A stretch of 7,827 nt of DNA from NCBI GenBank assembly GCA_016206635.1, contig JACQRF010000189.1:1-7827 (forward strand), in the 5' to 3' direction. The position numbers and the translations under genes were made by a program. The notes under the pieces were generated by a model. The model saw nothing but the letters and a program-made list of their open reading frames with translations. It was not told where the DNA came from and searched no databases. Below, one piece after another: positions 1 through 6,665 of the stretch. Each line of letters starts with the position of its first letter. Position 1 is the first letter of the stretch. The DNA comes from Candidatus Omnitrophota bacterium (GTDB lineage Bacteria; Omnitrophota; Gorgyraeia; 1-14-0-20-64-10; JACQQZ01).

Positions 1-1124
1 ATCTCCGGATTCACCTGCACCTGCGTGATGCCGTCCACCTGGTACTCCACCGGATCCTCGACCGTCAGGATGTTCCGGCCGGGCTCGTTCATCTGGCCCA
101 GCACCGAGTAGAGGGTCGTGGACTTCCCGCTCCCGGTTGGTCCGGTCACGAGGATCATCCCGTACGGCCGGGCGACGGCCTGCCTGAACGCCTCCAGGGA
201 ATCGGGCAGCAGGCCGAGGGCGTCCAGGCTTAACGACAGATTGCTCTTGTCCAACGCCCGCAGGACCAGCTTGTTCCCGAAACTGATCGGCAGGACCGAC
301 ACGCGGAAATCCACCTCCCGATTGTCCATCCGTACCTTGAACCGGCCGTCCTGCGGCAGCCGGTTCTCCGTGATGTCCACCTGCGCCATGATCTTCAGCC
401 GGGTCACGAACGCGCTCTGATACCGCTTGGGCACGCGAAACGCCTCCTGCAACGCCCCGTCCACCCGGTAGCGGACCCGCACCTCCTGCTCGTACGGCTC
501 CACATGGATATCGCTGGCGCGCGCCTTCAACGCCTCGGCGATCATCAGATCCACGACCTTGACGATCGGGGCCTTCATGCCGGCCATGCCAAAGGCCGTC
601 AGATCCATGACCTCTTCCCCGCTGGCCGACGCCTTGGCGGTCTCCTCCGACGCGTGCGCCATGAACGTCTCGAGCTGGTCAGTGGGATTCTGGTACAACT
701 GGCGGATGGCCTGTTCAATGGCCTGCCCCGAGGCGATGACCGGGATCGTCTCCAACGAGGTCAGCGTCGCCACGTCATCGAGGGCCAGCACATTCAACGG
801 ATCGGCCATCGCCACGGTGAGGTGGCGGCCGATCTTGGACACCGGGACGATGTGGTACTGGCGGACGATCCGCTCCGGCACGAGCTGGGCGAGGCTGGGG
901 TCGATCGTGTATTTGGCCAGATTGATCGGCGGGATCGCCAACCCCTCGGCGAGGGCCGCCACCAACGCCTGCTGGGTGATGAGGCCACGCTCGACCAACA
1001 GCGCCCCCACGCCCTTGTCGCTGGCGTGTGGCGCCGCAAGGATCTCATCCAGCTTCGCCCGGCTGATCCCGTGCTTGCTCACGAGCAGATCCACGAACCG
1101 TTGTCGCAAGGAGACCGCGGTCAT
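1..1124 (-). CDS. GspE/PilB-family assembly ATPase, second paralogue (3' end missing)
   Basis: Hexameric motor ATPase of the type IV pilus/type II secretion family, which works at the cytoplasmic face of the inner membrane. Only the first 374 residues lie in the window. Residues about 1-150 form an MshEN-type N-domain; its second motif reads GALLVERGLITQQALVAAL, followed by the family signature LTVAMADPLNVL. The N1 domain follows, with ARASDIHVEPY and VRYRVDG, then RLPQDGRFKVR and DFRVSVLP. Walker A is GPTGSGKST (Lys334), and the Asp box LTVEDPVEY is present. Walker B, the His box and the zinc-binding cysteines would lie past the edge. The ATG at 1124 follows the stop of the preceding gene by 7 nt, with AGGAG 10 nt upstream, so translation is probably coupled. 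PilB, GspE and MshE cannot be told apart here, but family membership is secure. The equivalent motifs of the neighbouring ATPase show that this is a diverged paralogue, not a recent copy. Confidence 0.95.
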   Translation of the reverse strand, partial: MTAVSLRQRFVDLLVSKHGISRAKLDEILAAPHASDKGVGALLVERGLITQQALVAALAEGLAIPPINLAKYTIDPSLAQLVPERIVRQYHIVPVSKIGRHLTVAMADPLNVLALDDVATLTSLETIPVIASGQAIEQAIRQLYQNPTDQLETFMAHASEETAKASASGEEVMDLTAFGMAGMKAPIVKVVDLMIAEALKARASDIHVEPYEQEVRVRYRVDGALQEAFRVPKRYQSAFVTRLKIMAQVDITENRLPQDGRFKVRMDNREVDFRVSVLPISFGNKLVLRALDKSNLSLSLDALGLLPDSLEAFRQAVARPYGMILVTGPTGSGKSTTLYSVLGQMNEPGRNILTVEDPVEYQVDGITQVQVNPE

Positions 1125-1131
1125 CGGATCA

Positions 1132-2854
<1,723 letters not shown>

Positions 2855-2862
<8 letters not shown>

Positions 2863-3310
2863 GGCCGTCTCCGTAGTGGCGCTGGATCGCCTCCGCCACG
2901 TCGCCCATCGTCGCCACGAACACCTGGACCGAGCAATGGCTGAGCATCTCGATGTCTTCCACCGCCTGCGAGTCCAACGGGTCGGCCATCGCGACCGTCA
3001 GCGTGTCCCCCATCCGATCCACCGGGACCAGGCAATACTGGCGCGCCACGTTCTGCGGGATCAGCTTGAGCGTCTCCTCATCAATGGCGTAGTTCTTCAA
3101 CGGCAGGAACGGGAACCCGTATTGGGTCGTCAGCGCCTGCGCGACCGCCTCCTCGGTCGTGTGCCCGAGCCCGACCAGGATCTGCCCGAGCAGCCCCCCC
3201 TTGTCCTGCTGGATCCGCAGGGCCTCCTCGAGCTGCGCCGGCGTGATCGCCTTGCGATCAATGAGCAGCTCCCCGATCTTTTTGGTGATCAGCCGGCGCG
3301 GCGGCATCAT
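2855..3310 (-). CDS. Stand-alone MshEN-domain protein (putative c-di-GMP-binding)
   Basis: A 151-aa protein made only of the N-terminal domain normally fused to GspE/PilB ATPases, with no ATPase part. Residues about 8-31 match MshEN motif 1 (KKIGELLIDRKAITPAQLEE, then AL..Q) and residues about 40-63 match motif 2 (LLGQILVGLGHTTEEAVAQA, then L..Q). These are the two 24-residue, Gly-rich motifs that bind c-di-GMP in MshE. The C-terminal part has QYCLVPV and LTVAMADPL, shared with the N-domains of both downstream ATPases. It is probably a soluble cytoplasmic adaptor or c-di-GMP sensor acting on the ATPases (inference). The start at 3310 is followed directly by a second ATG (3307), and either could be used; the ribosome-binding site is weak (GGGGCG). 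It lies 13 nt after the GGDEF gene and overlaps the next gene by 8 nt, so it is part of the operon and not a degraded ATPase. Its frame ends in a normal stop and no ATPase remnant follows in frame. Confidence 0.9.
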
Positions 3311-3323
3311 CGGAGCGCCCCGT

Positions 3324-4805
3324 TCAGCATGCGACCACCCGATTCTTGCCCTGTCCCTTGGCCTGGGCCAGGGCCTGGGCCGCCTTGGCCCACAACTCCT
3401 CCGCCGTCGAACCGTCCAGCGGGTTCTCGCTCAAGCCCAGCGAGATCGTCAACGGTTTCGGGATCCGCTGGGTCCCGTTCAGGAACGTGTACTGCCGGAT
3501 CGCCCGGCAGATCGCCTCCCCGGCCTCGAGCGCCTCCCGCTTGTTGCGCTCCGGCAAGATCACCGCGAACTCGTCGGGCCCCATGCGGCCCACGCGGTCC
3601 ACGTCCGTCACCTGGGTCTTCACGAGCTCGGCGATCGCCTTGAGCACCCCTTCCGCCGTCAACCCCCCGTAGAGCTCCTGCACCTGCCGGAACTCATCCA
3701 CATTGAAGGTCAGCAGCGAGCAGGGCCGGTGATACCGCATCGCCCGGCGGAGCTCCTCATCCAGCCGGCTGCGCATGTACGCGGCGTTGTACAGGCCGGT
3801 CAAATCGTCAATGACCTTCAGCGCCTCGGCGCGGCGCACCAGCAGATCGTTCTCGATCGCGATCGCCATCTGCTTGGCGAACACCCGGAGGAGCTCCATC
3901 GCATCGTCGTCGAACGCGTAGTCCGGGCTACGGTTCATCGTCAAGAGCAGCGCCACCCCCTGCCCGCCCGCCGTCAACGGCTGGCAGACCCCGCCGGACA
4001 TCCCCAACAACTGCTGCAGATGTTCCCGCTCATGCGGCTCGCCGTGCTGGCCATCCACCACCAACACCTGCCCCCGATCGAGCGCCCGCTGGAGCCAGGG
4101 GGAGACGAGCCGTTTCTCGACCAGCGGCCGCGCCACCGTCGGGTCAACCCCGACCGCTGCCCGGATAATAAAGGTGCTGTCCGCCCCGCCCGGTTCCAGC
4201 AGCGCGCTCAACTCCGCCCCCTCAAACTGCGCCAATTTTTCCAGGACGAAGCTGCGGACCTCCTCCAGCTTCACCCCCTGCGTGATCAGATTGCTGATTT
4301 GCAAGATGTGGGATAAGGACAGGATCCGGCGATTGATTTCCAGGTTGAGGTGCTTCGTCTGCTCACCGTAGATTTTGAGCTGCCCCATGTTGTCCCGGAC
4401 CCGCTTCGAGATCTGGTTGAGGGCGTCGCCCAGCTCCCCCAACTCGCCGGGGGCCTTCACCTCCACGGAGCGGCCGGTCTCGCCCGCGGCGATGGCCCGG
4501 GCCTCCGAGGCGAGCTTGATGACCGGCATCACAAGACTCCTCGCCACCGCCAGACCCAGCACCGCGATCACCACCGCCAGGACGATGATGAGGGTCAGAT
4601 CCGTGCCAGTCTCCGCGTGAGGGTAGACATAATTGATCACGACGTACCCGAGGACCAGCAGCGGCAGCACCGACATGAGGCCAAACGCCACGATCAATTT
4701 CTCCCGCATCCCCTGCGGCAGCAAGGAGCCGCCGGCAAGCGGAGTCGCGGGGCGCGCGGCCGCTACGGCTGGCCGCGCCGGTCGGGATGTTCTCGGAGTA
4801 GCCAT
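3324..4805 (-). CDS. Membrane HAMP-GAF-degenerate GGDEF protein
   Basis: Inner-membrane signalling protein of 493 aa when started at the ATG at 4805. That start has AGGAG 8 nt upstream; the open frame continues to an ATG at 4835, which lacks such a site. In order: a Pro/Ala/Arg-rich cytoplasmic N-terminus (1-32), TM1 (about 36-60), a periplasmic loop of about 10 residues, TM2 (about 70-88), a HAMP-like linker (about 89-140, LVMPVIKLASEARAIAAGE), a helix, a GAF domain (about 160-320) and a GGDEF domain (about 335-493). The GGDEF domain keeps DDLTGLYN but its signature is Gly409-Pro-Asp-Glu-Phe. The first metal-binding Asp of the DxDxF motif is Asn368, the substrate-binding Asn-Asp is changed to Gln-Glu, and the Gly-Asp before the following helix is Ala-Glu. 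The RxxD inhibitory-site Arg is Thr. It is probably not an active diguanylate cyclase and may act as a sensor or scaffold (inference). It overlaps the HTH gene by 43 nt. Confidence 0.93.
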   Translation of the reverse strand: MATPRTSRPARPAVAAARPATPLAGGSLLPQGMREKLIVAFGLMSVLPLLVLGYVVINYVYPHAETGTDLTLIIVLAVVIAVLGLAVARSLVMPVIKLASEARAIAAGETGRSVEVKAPGELGELGDALNQISKRVRDNMGQLKIYGEQTKHLNLEINRRILSLSHILQISNLITQGVKLEEVRSFVLEKLAQFEGAELSALLEPGGADSTFIIRAAVGVDPTVARPLVEKRLVSPWLQRALDRGQVLVVDGQHGEPHEREHLQQLLGMSGGVCQPLTAGGQGVALLLTMNRSPDYAFDDDAMELLRVFAKQMAIAIENDLLVRRAEALKVIDDLTGLYNAAYMRSRLDEELRRAMRYHRPCSLLTFNVDEFRQVQELYGGLTAEGVLKAIAELVKTQVTDVDRVGRMGPDEFAVILPERNKREALEAGEAICRAIRQYTFLNGTQRIPKPLTISLGLSENPLDGSTAEELWAKAAQALAQAKGQGKNRVVAC

Positions 4806-4948
4806 CGGGTGATCTCCTCTTGCTGGAACCGCCATTGACGGCCGATCTTCGTGGCCGGGATGGAGTGACCTTTCGCGAGCCGGTAGACGGTAAACCGGCT
4901 CACCTGCATGTAGGCCGCTACCTCATCAATCGTCATCAAACGATCCAT
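4763..4948 (-). CDS. Small excisionase/MerR-like helix-turn-helix DNA-binding protein
   Basis: A 61-aa protein with one winged helix-turn-helix of the excisionase-family type (HTH_17-like). MTIDEVAAYMQVSRFTVYRL forms the first helices, followed by the basic wing IPATKIGRQWRFQQEEITRWL. Such small proteins bind DNA and act as transcriptional regulators or recombination directionality factors. No integrase or recombinase is visible nearby, so a regulatory role is more likely here. The ATG at 4948 has AGGAG 6 nt upstream. The gene is the first of the minus-strand operon and overlaps the GGDEF gene by 43 nt in another frame, so the two are probably translationally linked. It may act on its own promoter; the 24-bp palindrome at 4967-4990, just upstream, is a candidate operator (inference). 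Confidence 0.88.
   Translation of the reverse strand: MDRLMTIDEVAAYMQVSRFTVYRLAKGHSIPATKIGRQWRFQQEEITRWLLREHPDRRGQP
4814..4818 (-). promoter_or_regulatory. Ribosome-binding site deciding the start of the GGDEF protein
   Basis: On the minus strand AGGAG lies 8 nt before the ATG at 4805 (context AGAGGAGATCACCCG then ATG). It lies inside the coding region of the HTH gene. This strong site favours the 4805 start over the in-frame ATG at 4835, giving a 493-aa protein and a 43-nt overlap with the HTH gene. Confidence 0.75.
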
Positions 4949-4966
4949 AGGATACTCCTCGTGGCC

Positions 4967-4990
4967 GGTGCCAGGTCTTGACCTGGCACC
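4967..4990. repeat. Perfect 24-bp palindrome in divergent intergenic region
   Basis: Two perfect 11-bp arms, GGTGCCAGGTC and GACCTGGCACC, flank a 2-nt centre (TT). It lies 18 bp upstream of the HTH start codon and 147 bp upstream of the response-regulator start. It could be an operator for a dimeric regulator such as the neighbouring HTH protein, a hairpin in the leader of the minus-strand operon, or a REP-like dispersed element. There is no T-run after it on either strand, so it is not a classical terminator. Which role applies cannot be settled from one copy. Confidence 0.7.
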
Positions 4991-5009
4991 GCAGATGCCA
5001 CCCGGCGCA

Positions 5010-5039
5010 AGTATGGCTGATCATTGCTCAATAATGCAA
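5010..5039 (-). promoter_or_regulatory. Weak candidate promoter for the minus-strand operon
   Basis: On the minus strand TTGCAT (5039-5034) and CATACT (5015-5010) are spaced 18 nt apart, resembling -35 and -10 elements. The matches are imperfect (3/6 and 4/6). A start near 5003 would give a leader of about 55 nt that includes the 24-bp palindrome. This is a candidate only; no better one is visible between the two divergent genes. Confidence 0.25.
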
Positions 5040-5102
5040 GGCCCCCTGCAACATTGCTCGCTCCCGCTCACTCCCGCCACGTATCGCCGACCCCGCGTGG
5101 CA

Positions 5103-5131
5103 TGGGCAAACCGTGGGAGGCGTGGTATACT
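5103..5131 (+). promoter_or_regulatory. Promoter of the response regulator, possibly leaderless
   Basis: TATACT at 5126-5131 is a good -10 element, with TGGGCA (5103-5108, 4/6 match to TTGACA) 17 nt upstream. The last base of the -10 is 6 nt before the A of the ATG at 5138, so the transcript would start at or next to the start codon. No Shine-Dalgarno sequence is at a workable distance: GGGAGG (5115-5120) is 17 nt away. Both facts point to a leaderless mRNA. Confidence 0.5.
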
Positions 5132-5137
5132 CCGAAC

Positions 5138-5536
5138 ATGGCGGATGCAGCCGTGCTGGTCGCAGATGATGAAGCCCCCGTGCGGGCGACGCTGGTCAAA
5201 TTCCTGAAGTCGCTCGGCGTCACCGACGTCCTGGAGGCCTCTAATGGGGTTGAGGCGGTGGAGCGGGTCAAGGGGGCGCCGTCCCTCAAGCTGATCCTCC
5301 TGGACCTGAAGATGCCGGTGCAGGACGGTCTCAAAACGTTAGAGGCGATCCGTGCCATCAATCCGAAGGTCGAGATCGTCATCCTGACCGGTTACCCGTT
5401 TTATGGGGAGGCCGATCAGGTCGCTCAGAAGCATGGCGTCCTGGATTTCACGGTCAAACCGGTGGACTTGGACTACCTGGAACGGATCATCACGACCGCG
5501 TTGACCAAATCGTCCCTTCCTCCGAAGACTCCGTAA
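5138..5536 (+). CDS. Single-domain CheY-like response regulator
   Basis: A 132-aa receiver domain with no output domain, as in CheY- or PilG/PilH-type regulators that act by protein-protein contact. The acidic pocket is Asp10-Asp11, the phosphoacceptor is Asp56 (in LILLDLKMPVQDG), the switch Thr is Thr84 (VILTG) and the conserved Lys is Lys107 (VKP). All residues for phosphorylation by a sensor kinase are present. After Lys-Pro there is only a short basic/Pro tail. I chose the ATG at 5138 because receiver homology starts within a few residues of it; the frame is open back to an ATG at 5024, but that stretch resembles no receiver N-terminus. It is divergent from the pilus-ATPase operon and upstream of the riboswitch-controlled gene, so it may act on one of them (inference). 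No cognate kinase lies in the window. Confidence 0.93.
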   Translation: MADAAVLVADDEAPVRATLVKFLKSLGVTDVLEASNGVEAVERVKGAPSLKLILLDLKMPVQDGLKTLEAIRAINPKVEIVILTGYPFYGEADQVAQKHGVLDFTVKPVDLDYLERIITTALTKSSLPPKTP

Positions 5537-5609
5537 CTCGCTGCACGGCAAGAGATTCCAGCGACAAAAAATAGTGCCCCAACCCCTGGTATTTTTCGAC
5601 ACCACCCGG

Positions 5610-5615
5610 TATACT
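5610..5615 (+). promoter_or_regulatory. -10 element upstream of the c-di-GMP riboswitch
   Basis: TATACT at 5610-5615, in the same 8-mer GGTATACT found before the response-regulator gene. A transcript starting near 5622 would carry the riboswitch from about 20 nt after its 5' end, as usual for GEMM leaders. No good -35 is seen at 16-18 nt spacing (TGGTAT at 5587 is poor), so activation by a factor is possible. Confidence 0.5.
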
Positions 5616-5640
5616 GTGGAGTGAAAGAGGATGGACCTCA

Positions 5641-5725
5641 GTATCAGGGCAAACCCCGCGTAAGCGGGGGACGCAAAACTAGAGGGCCCGACCTCCTGAA
5701 AGAGCGGGAGAGGGCAGCCAGATGC
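5641..5725 (+). ncRNA. Cyclic di-GMP class I riboswitch (GEMM-I)
   Basis: The leader matches the GEMM-I consensus block by block. It has CAGGGCAAACC at 5645-5655. The P2 hairpin is CCCCGC (5654-5659), loop GUAA (5660-5663, a GNRA tetraloop) and GCGGGG (5664-5669). The conserved GGACGCAAAAC follows. P3 starts with GGGCC, is capped by CUCC/GGAG pairing (5693-5696 with 5707-5710), and ends in GGCAGCCAGAUGCC. P1 closes as GUAUC (5641-5645) with GAUGC (5721-5725). G5648 corresponds to G20 of the Vibrio Vc2 aptamer, the base that selects c-di-GMP (A is typical of cGAMP-sensing variants), and A5675 to its intercalating A47. It lies in the 5' leader of the secreted coiled-coil gene, 19 nt before its ATG, so control is probably at translation; no intrinsic terminator follows the aptamer. 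Confidence 0.93.
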
Positions 5726-5733
5726 CAGAGACG

Positions 5734-5741
5734 AGGAGGAG
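5734..5741 (+). promoter_or_regulatory. Strong ribosome-binding site under riboswitch control
   Basis: AGGAGGAG lies 3 nt before the ATG at 5745 and 8 nt after the end of riboswitch helix P1. CCUCCU at 5692-5697 inside P3, and CCUC at 5636-5639 just before P1, are both complementary to it. Alternative pairings could therefore hide or free the site depending on ligand. Confidence 0.7.
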
Positions 5742-5744
5742 ACG

Positions 5745-6659
5745 ATGAACGGTCAGCCATTCTTCAGCGCATCGCGCGGGAAGAATGGCTTTTTCTGTCT
5801 CTTGCGCCTGGCGCTGGCGATCACCCTCGTCACCTCGACCACCCCCACCGTGTACGCCCTGACGGAAGACGGCGCCACGGACGCGCTGCTCCTGCGCTAC
5901 CAGGCGGAGCAGGCGATCGCCCAGGAGGAGCAGGCCGGCCGCCGCGAATTGGCTGGGGCGATGCGGGACACGCTCCCTCACCTTTTGCAGGAATACCTGG
6001 TCACCCGCGATGGCACGATCGCCTTGGATACGGTGGATGCGGCGTTCGTGCGCGAGCAATTCAAAGTGGCCCGCGCCATGGAGGAGCCGGGGGTGGCGCT
6101 GGCGATGGATATCTACGCGGGGGACGCCACCGGCTTCGAGCATAACCTCCAGACCTCCCTCAGCCGGCTGGCCGATCACCAGGTGGAGATCGCCGAGCGG
6201 GCGCAGGAACATGCCAACCACGGCGCGGATCGGGTGTCGGAGCGGGTCGTGGACGCCTATGAGCGGCAGATCGAGCGGCAGCTGGATAAGGTGGAGCACG
6301 ATCTGGAAAAGATCAACGCCGCGTCAGGCCGGTTCGAGGCGAAGTTCGAAGCCAGGATGGAGGCGAAACTGGATGCCGCCGCCGCCCGCCTGGAAGTGAA
6401 GGCGGCGAAGGCGGAGCTGAAGGCGATCCGCGAGGAAGCGAAGGCGGAGGTCAAGGCGGCGAAGGAAGAGGCGAAGGCCGAGGCCAAGGCGGAGGTCAAA
6501 GCCGCCAAGGAAGAGGCGAAGGCCGAGGCCAAGGTCGAGAAGATCGCCGAGAAGGTGGAAGAGAAGGCCGAGAAGATCGCCGAGAAGGTGGAAGAGAAGG
6601 CCGAGAAGATCGCCGAAAAGGCCGCGGAGAAAGCCGACGACAAGCCGAAGAAGAAGTAG
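5745..6659 (+). CDS. Secreted Lys/Glu/Ala-rich coiled-coil protein, c-di-GMP riboswitch-controlled
   Basis: A 304-aa protein I cannot assign to a named family. Residues 1-38 look like a Sec signal peptide: a basic n-region, then hydrophobic LALAITLVTS, with cleavage probable after VYA (Ala38). The mature protein is predicted almost wholly helical. Residues about 40-225 are a mixed helical region (YQAEQAIAQEEQAGRRELAG, later AYERQIERQLDKVEHDLEKI). Residues about 225-304 are nearly all Ala, Lys and Glu, with a 15-residue repeat EVKAAKEEAKAEAKA (two copies from residue 235) and an 11-residue repeat EKIAEKVEEKA (two full copies plus one partial, from residue 265), ending in KPKKK. An 11-residue period fits a hendecad coiled coil or a rigid single helix. 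It is probably a periplasmic or surface rod, or an envelope-spanning spacer (inference). The ATG at 5745 has AGGAGGAG upstream. No membrane anchor other than the signal peptide and no lipobox are seen. Confidence 0.88.
   Translation: MNGQPFFSASRGKNGFFCLLRLALAITLVTSTTPTVYALTEDGATDALLLRYQAEQAIAQEEQAGRRELAGAMRDTLPHLLQEYLVTRDGTIALDTVDAAFVREQFKVARAMEEPGVALAMDIYAGDATGFEHNLQTSLSRLADHQVEIAERAQEHANHGADRVSERVVDAYERQIERQLDKVEHDLEKINAASGRFEAKFEARMEAKLDAAAARLEVKAAKAELKAIREEAKAEVKAAKEEAKAEAKAEVKAAKEEAKAEAKVEKIAEKVEEKAEKIAEKVEEKAEKIAEKAAEKADDKPKKK
6447..6533 (+). repeat. 45-bp in-frame tandem repeat in the coiled-coil gene
   Basis: Two tandem units, the first 45 nt (6447-6491) and the second 42 nt (6492-6533), encode EVKAAKEEAKAEAKA and the same without its last Ala. 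They differ at only a few third positions, which points to duplication followed by selection on the protein. Confidence 0.8.
6537..6617 (+). repeat. 33-bp in-frame tandem repeat (11-residue units) in the coiled-coil gene
   Basis: Two identical 33-bp units, 6537-6569 and 6570-6602, encode EKIAEKVEEKA. A partial third copy follows at 6603-6617 and beyond, ending with a changed codon (GAA for GAG). Exact identity at DNA level suggests recent expansion, so copy number may vary between strains. Confidence 0.85.
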
Positions 6660-6665
6660 TCCCGC

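Noticed and set aside
4763..4948. HTH protein as the excisionase of an integrated mobile element
   Set aside because: No integrase, attachment repeat or tRNA is visible, and the gene is fused by overlap to a pilus-type operon.
5014..5027. TGGC...TTGC as a second sigma-54 site
   Set aside because: The spacing is one base too short.
5022..5059. Direct repeat CATTGCTC (5022-5029 and 5052-5059) as regulator-binding sites
   Set aside because: Only two 8-mers, no symmetry to a known site; chance is likely.
5024..5137. N-terminal extension of the response regulator from the ATG at 5024
   Set aside because: The extra 38 residues do not resemble a receiver start, and a -10 element lies within them.
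5539..5570. Terminator after the response regulator (CGCTG...CAGCG followed by ACAAAAAAT)
   Set aside because: The stem is 5 bp with a 15-nt loop and is followed by A, not T, on the coding strand.
5631..5663. Ten-codon ORF at the start of the riboswitch leader
   Set aside because: It overlaps the conserved aptamer, and its putative ribosome-binding site abuts the ATG; no sign of selection.
6257..6643. Minus-strand Ser/Ala/Phe repeat protein opposite the coiled-coil tail
   Set aside because: It is the mirror of the Lys/Glu/Ala repeats read backwards; the plus-strand frame has a signal peptide, ribosome-binding site and riboswitch.
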